Positions 16,335 to 24,325 of a DNA stretch of 41,200 nt are shown here, piece after piece. Made by a program: the position numbers and the translations under genes. The notes under the pieces were generated by a model. The model ran no database searches. It was not told where the DNA came from and was given only the letters and a program-made list of their open reading frames with translations. Within the stretch, counting starts at the first letter, position 1. Each line of letters begins with the position of its first letter. Source of the stretch: Acidobacteriota bacterium (GTDB taxonomy: Bacteria; Acidobacteriota; Terriglobia; Bryobacterales; Bryobacteraceae); assembly GCA_021787555.1 (NCBI GenBank), contig JAJYLS010000006.1, positions 1 to 41,200 of the forward strand, written 5' to 3'.

Positions 16335-17269
16335 GCGGCTCGGGCCACCGCCACGCGCGCCAGGGACCGCAGCAGCAGCCGGACCCGTTCGGTCTTCGAG
16401 ATCGCCGGCCGCGCGGACAGCACATCATATCCCCGCTGCTCGATTTTGTCCAGCACGCACATGCCGCCACGGCTGAACAGGTCGATATCGAGCGCGAGGC
16501 GCCGGTCCACCATTCCGACCAGCGGCAGGCCTTCCAGGAAGAGCTCGCGGGCGCGCAGCACGATGTCGCGCATCACCGCCCGGAAGGCCGGCGTGGCGCG
16601 GCGGGCGAACAGGTCCTCGACCGTATACCCGTACCGCTCCATCGTTTCGAGCGGTATATAGACGCGATCTTTCAGCAGGTCGACCGTCACGTCCTGCCAA
16701 AAATTGGCGAGCTGGAGCGCGGTACAGGTGGCGTCGGAAAGCTGCTGGCGCTCGATATCCGAATAGCCGCAGAGGTAGAGCACAAGCCGGCCGACCGGGT
16801 TGGCGGAATAGCGGCAGTAGCCGAAGAGGTCTTCGCAGGTGGGGTAGCGGGTGACGGTCTGGTCCTGGACGAACGCCTGGATCAGATCCGCGAAGGGCTG
16901 GCGCGGGATCGAGAACTGGCGGACCGTGGGGATGAGGGCGACGAAGACCGGATGGGTGGCGCGGCCCTCGTACATGGCATTCAGTTCGCCGCGCCACCAA
17001 TCCAGCAGGCGCAGCGACTCGGCCGGATCGCCGGTCTCGTCGCCGAGATCGTCGGCCCAGCGGCAATACGCGTAGACGTTGTAGAAATGCTGGTGCAGGC
17101 GCTTGGGGAGGAGCCAGCTCACCACGTGGAAATTCTCGTAATGGTGAGTGGCCAGCCAGCGCGTATAGGCTTGGGCCTCCTCGGGAGACCAGGCTTTGGC
17201 GAGCGCCTCGGCGGAGCGGACAAACTCGACTGGCGCGAGAGGCATCCGCAACGGATTCTCGTCGGTCAT
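16331..17269 (-). CDS. hpnC: Hydroxysqualene synthase HpnC
   Basis: A 312-residue member of the same fold; HpnC hydrolyses presqualene diphosphate to hydroxysqualene. Motifs are YCRWADDLGDE (about 68-78) and LANFWQDV (about 192-199), with THHYENFHVVSWLLP near the N-terminus as in HpnC proteins. It is followed by hpnD with a 4-base overlap. The amine oxidase HpnE, which reduces hydroxysqualene to squalene, is not found in this window, so squalene formation needs a gene elsewhere. No Shine-Dalgarno is obvious at the ATG. Confidence 0.93.
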   Translation of the reverse strand: MTDENPLRMPLAPVEFVRSAEALAKAWSPEEAQAYTRWLATHHYENFHVVSWLLPKRLHQHFYNVYAYCRWADDLGDETGDPAESLRLLDWWRGELNAMYEGRATHPVFVALIPTVRQFSIPRQPFADLIQAFVQDQTVTRYPTCEDLFGYCRYSANPVGRLVLYLCGYSDIERQQLSDATCTALQLANFWQDVTVDLLKDRVYIPLETMERYGYTVEDLFARRATPAFRAVMRDIVLRARELFLEGLPLVGMVDRRLALDIDLFSRGGMCVLDKIEQRGYDVLSARPAISKTERVRLLLRSLARVAVARAA

Positions 17270-17298
17270 GGCCCGGGCGTCCCTTTTTGCCGCTGCGT

Positions 17299-18339
17299 TT
17301 AGGGCAGGATGGCGGTCTTGAGGTGGCCGTTATGGCTCATCAGGTGCCGCATCACTTCCAGGAGGTTGGCCAGCGGTTCTTCGCGGTTGACGAAGAACGA
17401 TGCCGTGATGTCACCCCGGCAGACGAGGTCGAGCGCCTTCCGCACATACGCCGGCGTGTGGTGGAAGCTTGCCTTGCAGGTGATTTCCGAATAGTGCAAC
17501 AGGTTGGTATCGAGGCTGACCGTAGTCTGGGTTGGGCAGCCGCCGAAGAAGTTCACGGTGCCGCCGCGGCGGACCATGTTCACGGCCCACTGCCAGGTTT
17601 CGGGTTTGCCTACGGCCTCGATCGCGATATCCACGCCGCGCCCGTGTGTCAAGGCGCGGACCGCATTCACGGGATTGGAGGCGTCGTCGGCGGTAATCAG
17701 CTCATCGGCGCCCAGAGCCGCGGCGCGCTCGAGCTGCGTCCGGCGGCGGCCCATGGCCAGCACCCGGCAACCGTACAATTTGGCCAGTTTGACAAACATC
17801 AGCCCGATGGGCCCCAAGCCGATAATCGCGACGGTGTCGTCTTCGCGCGGCGCGGTCTCTTCGAGGCCGCGGACCACGCAGGCCAGCGGCTCGACGAGAG
17901 CGGCGTCATGGTATCCCACGTGAGCCGGGATAAGATAGGTATTCCGTTCCACAATGCGCGCCGGAATCCGGATGAATTCCGCGTACGCGCCGTTGTTGAA
18001 CAACAGGTCTTCGCACAGGTTTTGCAGGCCGCGGCGGCAAAAAAAGCACTCCTCGCAGGGGGCCGAATTGGCCGCCACAACACGCTGCCCGATGGAGAAT
18101 TTCGTGACACCCTCGCCCACATCGACCACATCGCCGGCAAGTTCGTGCCCGAACACAGCAGGGGGAACGATCATTCGAGCGTGGTATCCGCGGCGGAAAA
18201 CTTTTACATCGGTACCGCAGGTAAGCGCCACCTTCACTCGAACGAGGATGTCACCGCTATCAATCTGAGGAACTGCTACCGGCTCTACCTGCAAGTGTTC
18301 CTTGCCGTACAGCACGGCAGCCATCATGTGGTTATTCAC
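17299..18339 (-). CDS. Zinc-dependent medium-chain dehydrogenase in the hopanoid operon (A)
   Basis: A 346-residue medium-chain dehydrogenase/reductase. The catalytic-zinc side has CGTDVK and GHELAGDVVDVG; four structural-zinc cysteines lie in CEECFFCRRGLQNLCE; the NAD(P)-binding GLGPIG is central. Members of this family oxidise polyols or alcohols or reduce aldehydes and ketones. The start is uncertain: a GTG at 18339 shares one base with the previous stop (TAGTG) and has AGAGGTGG upstream, while ATG 18327 and GTG 18348 are alternatives. It lies between hpnC and a second dehydrogenase; its hopanoid substrate, if any, is not established. Confidence 0.85.
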   Translation of the reverse strand: MNNHMMAAVLYGKEHLQVEPVAVPQIDSGDILVRVKVALTCGTDVKVFRRGYHARMIVPPAVFGHELAGDVVDVGEGVTKFSIGQRVVAANSAPCEECFFCRRGLQNLCEDLLFNNGAYAEFIRIPARIVERNTYLIPAHVGYHDAALVEPLACVVRGLEETAPREDDTVAIIGLGPIGLMFVKLAKLYGCRVLAMGRRRTQLERAAALGADELITADDASNPVNAVRALTHGRGVDIAIEAVGKPETWQWAVNMVRRGGTVNFFGGCPTQTTVSLDTNLLHYSEITCKASFHHTPAYVRKALDLVCRGDITASFFVNREEPLANLLEVMRHLMSHNGHLKTAILP

Positions 18340-19394
18340 TATGACCACCTCTGTGGCTGAACGATTATTTTCAACGATTTAGGTCCTGGATGCAACGCCA
18401 AATCAAATCCTGAACGGATTTTAACCAAGGGGAACCGGTGGGAAATCAGCTCCTCCACCGGTAATTCGCCGCCAAATACCAGATTTGCGGACTCCTTCTG
18501 CAAGACTACAGAAGCACTATAACACCCGAACAGTGTCCGTTCACCTACACAAATATCCACCCCGGAAGCCTCGATGCGCTCGGTAGCCGAGGTCTGTGCG
18601 AACAGCAGGATCCGCGCCCCCGGGCGGGAGCAGGCGATGGCCTGTTCGACGATTCCGGGAGCGGAAGCGGCTACGATCACCAGGTCGGCGCCGCGGCCGG
18701 AGGTCATCTGCTTGATTTCCGAGGCGACGGCTGTAGCGCGTGGATCCCAGGCGAAATCGGCGCCGCAGCGGGTGGAAACGGCGCGCCGCTCCGCAATCGT
18801 ATCGGTGGCGGCAATACGGGCGCCCGTGCGATGCACCAGCATGGTGAACATCAGGCCAATCGGCCCCTGGCCCAGAATCGCGACGAACTCGCCCGGTTGG
18901 GGGTCGCACTGCACCACCGCCTTGTAGCAGGTGTTTACCGGCTCGACCAGGGTGGCGCGCTCGAAAGAGATGCCATCGGGAATTTTCTCGACGCCTCGCT
19001 CGACAATCCAGTCCATTACCCGCACGTACTGCGCGAAGCCGCCGCCGGCGGGCTCGAATCCGGCGGTGATGCCCACGCGCTTATATTGCGGGCACTGGGC
19101 GAAAAGTTTCCGCTCGCAGTAGAAACAGTTGAGGCAGGGAATGTGATGGAACGCCACCACGCGGTCGCCCACGCGGAATTTGGTGATTCCGGCGCCGACC
19201 GCGGCGACGATTCCAGCCGTTTCGTGGCCGTAAATACGCGGCGGATCGAGGAGATTGTGCTCGATTTTCTTGAGATCGGTATGGCAAATCCCGCAGGCCT
19301 CGACGCGAATCAGGATTTCTCCCGGCTCAATCGCCGGCGTAGGCACCTGCTCGACGTGTACCATGCTGCTGCCGCGGTAGACGGCGGCATGCAT
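18339..19394 (-). CDS. Zinc-dependent medium-chain dehydrogenase in the hopanoid operon (B)
   Basis: A 351-residue paralogue of the downstream dehydrogenase. It shows CGICHTDLKK and GHETAGIVAAVG on the catalytic-zinc side, structural-zinc cysteines in CLNCFYCERKLFAQC, and the nucleotide-binding GQGPIGL. The first methionine that gives a normal family N-terminus (MHAAVYRG) is at 19394; an in-frame TTG at 19436 would overlap hpnG. It follows hpnG by 22 bases and shares one base with the next gene, so both dehydrogenases are co-transcribed with the side-chain genes. That position makes them candidates for oxidising or reducing the ribosyl/polyol side chain. Confidence 0.85.
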   Translation of the reverse strand: MHAAVYRGSSMVHVEQVPTPAIEPGEILIRVEACGICHTDLKKIEHNLLDPPRIYGHETAGIVAAVGAGITKFRVGDRVVAFHHIPCLNCFYCERKLFAQCPQYKRVGITAGFEPAGGGFAQYVRVMDWIVERGVEKIPDGISFERATLVEPVNTCYKAVVQCDPQPGEFVAILGQGPIGLMFTMLVHRTGARIAATDTIAERRAVSTRCGADFAWDPRATAVASEIKQMTSGRGADLVIVAASAPGIVEQAIACSRPGARILLFAQTSATERIEASGVDICVGERTLFGCYSASVVLQKESANLVFGGELPVEELISHRFPLVKIRSGFDLALHPGPKSLKIIVQPQRWS

Positions 19395-19416
19395 GGTTTG
19401 AGGGATAGCGGATATG

Positions 19417-20112
19417 TCAGAATCGGCAACCGGCAATGAAGTCTCCCAGGGCCCTTGTGGCCCGCATTGAACGCTGGCACAGCCGAAATAATTCCGGCAG
19501 GCGGACCATGGGACGGCGAAGCGTTCCCCTTAAAATTATCATTGTATCGAAGTGGCCGTCAGGACGGAGAGCCGAGTTGAAGTCATTTGCCATGGTCTCA
19601 TCCGCCAAATCTGTGACGGCACGGACGCAAAAAAACGGTACTGTGAGGGATTGGGCGCGTTCAGCGACGCCGGCTGCTTCCATCTCGACGGCACAGGCTC
19701 CGGTCTCGCGCAATTGGCGTTTTTCCCCGGCGGTCCGCGCCACGTGATCGATGGAACAGACGAGGCCGCAATGGCCGCCGGAGGCGCCCTGTGGGCCCGG
19801 CGCGGCGGTGTAGGCGCCCTGGTCGGAAGCGATGGCGGTGGCGATCACAATGCAAGCAACAGGCAACTCCCGATCCAATCCGCCGCAAAATCCAGTGCTG
19901 ACGATGGCATCGGGACGCCAGGGTTTGGCGGCATCCACGGCCTCTGCGGCGCGCCGCCGACCGGCGCCGTTGGCGAGGAGCAGAACTTCTTGTCCGCCCA
20001 ATCGCGCGGCGCGCGCCCAATCGACGGCAAAATCGGCGGGCCGCGTGTCTTCGATATGGCGCTCGAGGCCGGCGAATTCCATGGGGATGGAGGCCACAAA
20101 AAGGAGTCTCAT
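19417..20112 (-). CDS. hpnG: Adenosylhopane nucleosidase-type phosphorylase HpnG
   Basis: A 231-residue protein of the purine nucleoside phosphorylase/MTA nucleosidase fold. Visible signatures are the N-terminal MRLLFVASIPMEFAGL, the STGFCGGLD glycine loop (about 72-80), AVEMEAAGVAE (about 141-151), where the Met-Glu pair contacts ribose, and AVTDLADE with the catalytic aspartate. In hopanoid clusters this gene is HpnG, which removes adenine from adenosylhopane to give (phospho)ribosylhopane. GGGAGGTC precedes the ATG. It follows hpnA by 15 bases. Confidence 0.88.
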   Translation of the reverse strand: MRLLFVASIPMEFAGLERHIEDTRPADFAVDWARAARLGGQEVLLLANGAGRRRAAEAVDAAKPWRPDAIVSTGFCGGLDRELPVACIVIATAIASDQGAYTAAPGPQGASGGHCGLVCSIDHVARTAGEKRQLRETGACAVEMEAAGVAERAQSLTVPFFCVRAVTDLADETMANDFNSALRPDGHFDTMIILRGTLRRPMVRLPELFRLCQRSMRATRALGDFIAGCRF

Positions 20113-20127
20113 AGGCGCTGACCTCCC

Positions 20128-21099
20128 TTACGGTCGCGGCTCCGAAAACCATTCCACCGCACGGGCCAGGGCTTTGTCGGCGGGGCCCGGCCGATATCCG
20201 AGTTCGCGGGCGGCCCTGACGTGGGTGACCCACATCTTCTTCCGCGCCATCCGCACGGCGTCCAGCGGGACGCGCGGCGGCCTGCCGGTAATGCCCGCCC
20301 AACCGGTGCTGAGAACCCCGGCTGCATAGGCGACGGCATACGGAATCCGCGTGGTGGGCGGTTTGTGGCCAGAGAGGGCCGCGAGCTTCTCCAGAATCTG
20401 CGCCAGCGTGAGATTCTCCGAGCCGAGAATGTATCGCTCGCCGGGCTTGCCGCCCTCGCACGCCAGCCAGTGGCCCTCGGCGGCGTCGCGCACGTCGACG
20501 ATATTCAGGCCGGTGTCGATGAAGGCCGGCATGGCGCCGGCCAGGAAATCGGCAATGATTTTTCCGGTGGGTGTCGGCTTGATGTCATGGTCGCCGACGG
20601 GCGCGGTGGGATTGACGATCACCACCGGCAAGCCGGCGCGGGCGAATTCCAGCGCTACCTGCTCGGCCATAAATTTGGAGCGCTTGTAATCCCCGGCCAT
20701 GTCGTTCAGGCTGACGGGCGTGGTCTCATCGCCGAGGCGGTCGTGAGGCAATCCGATGCAGCCCACGGTGCTGGTGTATACGATGCGCTCGGCGCCGGTC
20801 TTGCGCGCGGCCTCGAGCAGGTTGCGCGTGCCATCGACGTTCGAGCGATAGATCTCGCGCGGATCTTTGGCCCAGAGACGGTAGTCCGCGGCGACGTGGA
20901 AGACGAGGGCGCAGCCGGCGGCGGCGCGTTCGAGCGCAGCGGGATCGCGCAGATCGCCGGTGACGCGCTCGACATCGAGGCCATCCACGCGGCTGCCCTC
21001 GCGCACCAGCGCGCGTACGGCGAAGCCGCGCTCGACAAGCACGCGCGCCACATGCCAGCCGAGGAAGCCGGAGGCGCCGGTGACCAGAGCAGGCTTCAT
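20128..21099 (-). CDS. hpnA: Hopanoid-associated sugar epimerase HpnA
   Basis: A 323-residue extended short-chain dehydrogenase. The NAD-binding GASGFLG is at residues 8-14 and the catalytic YKRSK is near 155-159, with an upstream Ser/Thr. HpnA homologues sit in most hopanoid clusters and resemble dihydroflavonol reductases and sugar epimerases; the exact reaction is not settled. The ATG at 21097-21099 begins MKPALVTGASG directly. An open upstream extension runs through a heptanucleotide repeat and is not accepted as coding. Confidence 0.9.
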   Translation of the reverse strand: MKPALVTGASGFLGWHVARVLVERGFAVRALVREGSRVDGLDVERVTGDLRDPAALERAAAGCALVFHVAADYRLWAKDPREIYRSNVDGTRNLLEAARKTGAERIVYTSTVGCIGLPHDRLGDETTPVSLNDMAGDYKRSKFMAEQVALEFARAGLPVVIVNPTAPVGDHDIKPTPTGKIIADFLAGAMPAFIDTGLNIVDVRDAAEGHWLACEGGKPGERYILGSENLTLAQILEKLAALSGHKPPTTRIPYAVAYAAGVLSTGWAGITGRPPRVPLDAVRMARKKMWVTHVRAARELGYRPGPADKALARAVEWFSEPRP

Positions 21100-21104
21100 A
21101 AGAT

Positions 21105-21188
21105 CCGGGGGCCGGGGGCCGGGGGCCGGGGGCCGGGGGCCGGGGGCCGGGGGCCGGGGGCCAGGGGCCAGGGGCCAGGGGCCAGGGA
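21105..21188. repeat. Heptanucleotide tandem repeat, 12 units
   Basis: Eight CCGGGGG units (21105-21160) run into three CCAGGGG units and a final CCAGGGA (to 21188), all on the plus strand. The tract begins 6 bases upstream of the hpnA start and ends 25 bases before the end of hpnH. The unit is not a multiple of three, so copy changes would shift any frame across it; the G-runs could form quadruplex structures. Confidence 0.9.
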
Positions 21189-21212
21189 AGGAAGCTCGCT
21201 TTGCTCGCGGCT

Positions 21213-22322
21213 CTATCGCAGGCTCCATGCCAGCATTTTCAAATTGTCAGCCAGGCCGGCGTTGATGCCCAGGGCGGCCGAGGGCTCGTAGCCGCAATGC
21301 ACCATGCAGTGCTCGCAACGCGGATCGTTGCCGTGCCCGTAGCCTTCCCAGGGCGTCTGCGTCATCAGGGCTTCAAAAGTTTTGTAGTGGCCGTCGGTGA
21401 TCAGGTAGCACGGACCCTTCCAGCCCTTCACGTTGTAAGTCGGATTGCCCCAGGCGGTGCAGGGGAGCTCGCGGCCGCCCTTCAGGAATTCGAGATAAAG
21501 CGGCGTCTGGCGGATGGGGTATTTTTTCGCGAGGCGGTCGATATCTTTGAACTTTTCGTAGATATCCTCGCGGGTCATGAAGATTTCGCGGTCGTTCACC
21601 GCGGAATAGCCGTAGGCCGGCGAAATCTGGTGGCCGTCCACGCCGAACTGGCGGAGAAACTCGAACAGCTCCTCGATCTCACGCATGTCGGTTTCCTTGT
21701 ACACCGTGGTGTTGGTGCAGACCTGGAACCCGGCGGCTTTGGCGGCGCGCAGGCCTTCGACGGCTTCGCGGAAGACGCCCTCGCGCTCGACGGCCACATC
21801 GTGATTCCTTTCCATGCCGTCCAGGTGGATGTTGAAGTACAAGCGCCGGTCGGGGGTGAATTCGTGCAGGCGCTTCACGAGGAACATGCCGTTGGTGCAG
21901 AGGTAGATGTGGCGGTTGCGCTCCAGGATTCCGGCCGAGAGCTTGCCAATCTGCGGATACATGAGGGGCTCGCCGCCGCAGATCGAGACCACCGGCGCGC
22001 CGCACTCGTCCACCGCCGCGAGGCATTCTTCGAGCGGCACACGTTCGGTGATGGTGGATTCGTATTCGCGGATGCGGCCGCAGCCGGTGCAAGTGAGATT
22101 GCAGGCGTGCAGCGGTTCGAGCATCAGGACGATGGGGAAGCGCTTGTTGATCATGGGATGCGGCTGGCGCTTCTCGCCGGTCTTGGGCGGCAGGATGCGA
22201 AACGGATTGGCCTGGTCGAGCGCTTCCGGAGCGGCGGTCTTCTGCCATTCCGGGCGCGGGCGCATCTTGTTCTTGAGGATGTATCCGGCCAGGCCGGCGG
22301 TCATGGCGAGCGGGAATTTCAT
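21213..22322 (-). CDS. hpnH: Adenosylhopane synthase HpnH (radical SAM)
   Basis: A 369-residue radical SAM enzyme that joins a 5'-deoxyadenosyl radical to diploptene to make adenosylhopane, the first step of C35 hopanoid side-chain building. The 4Fe-4S motif is CNLTCTGC (Cys74, Cys78, Cys81), with GGEP of the SAM-binding site near 115-118. The N-terminal KNKMRPRPEW is typical of HpnH. A C-terminal CEHCMVHCGYEP cysteine cluster suggests an additional metal site, as in the SPASM-like ends of the family. TGGAGG precedes the ATG. It is separated from shc by an inverted repeat. Confidence 0.95.
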   Translation of the reverse strand: MKFPLAMTAGLAGYILKNKMRPRPEWQKTAAPEALDQANPFRILPPKTGEKRQPHPMINKRFPIVLMLEPLHACNLTCTGCGRIREYESTITERVPLEECLAAVDECGAPVVSICGGEPLMYPQIGKLSAGILERNRHIYLCTNGMFLVKRLHEFTPDRRLYFNIHLDGMERNHDVAVEREGVFREAVEGLRAAKAAGFQVCTNTTVYKETDMREIEELFEFLRQFGVDGHQISPAYGYSAVNDREIFMTREDIYEKFKDIDRLAKKYPIRQTPLYLEFLKGGRELPCTAWGNPTYNVKGWKGPCYLITDGHYKTFEALMTQTPWEGYGHGNDPRCEHCMVHCGYEPSAALGINAGLADNLKMLAWSLR

Positions 22323-22330
22323 AAGCCTCC

Positions 22331-22417
22331 AGGAGACAGAAGTCAGGAGTCGGGAGCCAGAATGCCCGAGCCGGCGGTCTCATTCGGACTCCTGGCTTCC
22401 GACTCCTGACTTCTCCT
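22331..22417. repeat. Imperfect palindrome spanning the 3' end of shc
   Basis: 22340-22360 and 22391-22411 are inverted copies (20 of 21 bases identical) carrying AAGTCAGGAGTCGG, with further pairing of AATG and CATT inside. This GAAGTCAGGAGTC unit resembles dispersed intergenic repeats in many genomes. Here it covers the last 24 codons of shc and the gap to hpnH. Confidence 0.75.
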
Positions 22418-24325
22418 AAACGTGTCGAGCGCTAACAATGGGAAATAGTCCTTGTACAAGTGGTAGTTCAGGTAAAAAACTTTGGGGAACCCGGTGCCGG
22501 TGGCCAATTCCTCTTCCCAGCTTCCATCGGGGCGCTGGTTCTCCAGCAGGTATTCGATGCCGTGCTGCACGCTCAGGCTGCCGGCGTCGCCGCCGGCGAT
22601 CAGGCCGAGGATCGCCCAGGCGGTCTGGGACGGCGTGCTGGGACCGGCAGTGAAGCCGCCGTTATCGTAGCTGGCGCAGCTTTCGCCCCATCCGCCATCG
22701 GCGTTCTGGATGGAGCGCAGCCATTCGCCGGCGCGCAGAACGTGAGCTTCGCGCTCGCTCTCGCCGGATGCCGCCAGCCCGCGCAGGGCGAAGCAGGTTC
22801 CGTAAATATAAGCGACGCCCCAGCGGCCATACCAGCTTCCATCGGCTTCCTGGTGTTTCACCAGCCACTCGACGCCGCGGCGGACGGCGGGATGATCGTG
22901 CGGAAGCGCGTGCGCCGCCAGCGATTCCAGCACGCGCCCGGTGATGTCCGGGCATGTGGGATCGAGCATGGCGTTGTGATCGGCGAAGGGCACCTTGCTC
23001 AGGAAATTCCAGTTGTTGTCGACATCGAAGGCGGCCCAGCCGCCGTCGCGCGACTGCATCGCCAGCAGCCAATCGAGCGCGCGCTTCTGGCAGGCCTCCT
23101 GCGCCGCGGGGTCGCTCGCCCGCGCGCGGCTGAGCGCCAGCATCACCATGGCGGTGTCGTCGATATCGGGATAGAACTCGTTGACGTATTCGAATGCCCA
23201 GCCGGAAGGCTCCGTGTCGGGACGCTTGACCGACCAGTCGCCCTTGCGCCGGATTTCGCAGGCCAGTACCCAATCGGCCGTGCGGCCGAGCGCGGGGCTG
23301 GCGGAATCGTGCTTGCCGAGCGCGTAGGCGGCGATGGCGGTGTCCCAGATCGGCGAAAAACAAGGCTGGAAGAAGAACCGCTCGCCGTCATCGACCATGA
23401 GGTTGTCGAACTGGCGGACCGCTTCCACGCGCAGCGGATCGTCGGGCGCGAAGCCGAGCACATCCAGCGCCATGACGGCGTAGAGCATCGGCGGATAGAT
23501 CGCGCCCAAGCCGTCGGAATAGCGCAGATGCTCGATCATCCACTCCTTGGCTCGCTCGATGGCTTTGCGGCGGAGCGTTTTCGATCCGTGGCGCTCCCAC
23601 CACTTCAAAATGTGGTCCGTGACCAGGAAGAAATTATGCCAGGTGAGGAGGTGCTCGTCGCGGCGGAATGCCGGGCTGCCGCCAGACAGCCAGAGCTCGT
23701 CCAGGTTGAAGCCGGGCGGGACGGGCCGCTGCGGATTCGCGGCGTGCACGATGGCCAGCGAAACCACGATAGCGCGCGTCCAGGAGGACATCTGGTAGAG
23801 AAAGTTGAACGGCAGCAGCACCACTTCGGGCGGAATGCTGGGGCAGAATTTCCGCGGGTACAGGCCGAAGAGGCTGAGGTTGACCTTGACGTAGCTGTTG
23901 GTTGCCTGGATGCCGCCCATCTCGAGAATGCGCTCGCGAAGCTGGCGCATGCGCGGATCGTCGGGCGGGAGGCCGGCCACTTTCAGCGCGAAGTAGGCCT
24001 TGACCGAGGCGCTGATTTCGGCCGGGCCTTTCACGTAGATGTTGAAGCCGCCGCCGGGGAGCTGGCGGTCGAGGATCGACTGGATGGCCTTGTCCAGCAT
24101 GGGGCGCGCCTCGGGAGCCCACTCACCGTTGCGGGGCGGATACAGCCAGAGGAGAAAAAGGACGTAGTCGGATTCGAGCGTGGTATCGGCGGTGAGCTCG
24201 GCGCACCAGTGGCCGTCGGGCTTCTGCAAGCTTTCGAGGTACGCGGCGGCGCGGCTCGCGGCCTGCGCGGCGGCTGGGCCCAGAGGGCGCCCCAGCGCGC
24301 TCCCAACCTGTGCCGGCGCTCTCAT
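22343..24325 (-). CDS. shc: Squalene-hopene cyclase
   Basis: A 660-residue class II triterpene cyclase; it protonates squalene and folds it into hopene/diplopterol on the membrane. The catalytic acid motif is Asp387-Ile-Asp389-Asp390 in YPDIDDTAMV. QW structural repeats are visible: QKPDGHW (34-40), QSRDGGW, QEADGSW, QNADGGW and QRPDGSW, all in the second domain except the first. The ATG overlaps the ispH stop by 4 bases. The last 24 residues after LLALDTFR are encoded by a palindromic repeat and lack resemblance to the usual family end, so the native C-terminus was probably replaced. Confidence 0.97.
   Translation of the reverse strand: MRAPAQVGSALGRPLGPAAAQAASRAAAYLESLQKPDGHWCAELTADTTLESDYVLFLLWLYPPRNGEWAPEARPMLDKAIQSILDRQLPGGGFNIYVKGPAEISASVKAYFALKVAGLPPDDPRMRQLRERILEMGGIQATNSYVKVNLSLFGLYPRKFCPSIPPEVVLLPFNFLYQMSSWTRAIVVSLAIVHAANPQRPVPPGFNLDELWLSGGSPAFRRDEHLLTWHNFFLVTDHILKWWERHGSKTLRRKAIERAKEWMIEHLRYSDGLGAIYPPMLYAVMALDVLGFAPDDPLRVEAVRQFDNLMVDDGERFFFQPCFSPIWDTAIAAYALGKHDSASPALGRTADWVLACEIRRKGDWSVKRPDTEPSGWAFEYVNEFYPDIDDTAMVMLALSRARASDPAAQEACQKRALDWLLAMQSRDGGWAAFDVDNNWNFLSKVPFADHNAMLDPTCPDITGRVLESLAAHALPHDHPAVRRGVEWLVKHQEADGSWYGRWGVAYIYGTCFALRGLAASGESEREAHVLRAGEWLRSIQNADGGWGESCASYDNGGFTAGPSTPSQTAWAILGLIAGGDAGSLSVQHGIEYLLENQRPDGSWEEELATGTGFPKVFYLNYHLYKDYFPLLALDTFRRSQESEARSPNETAGSGILAPDS

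Noticed and set aside
14760-16661. 633-codon frame across sulfatase, hpnD and hpnC on the plus strand
   Set aside because: It crosses three recognised genes of the other strand and is Arg/Ala-rich throughout.
21105-21188. Possible CRISPR array
   Set aside because: Unit is only 7 bp with no spacers and no cas genes nearby; it is a simple tandem repeat.
21100-21228. N-terminal extension of HpnA through the heptanucleotide repeat
   Set aside because: The encoded Pro-rich stretch depends on repeat phase; HpnA begins normally at 21099.
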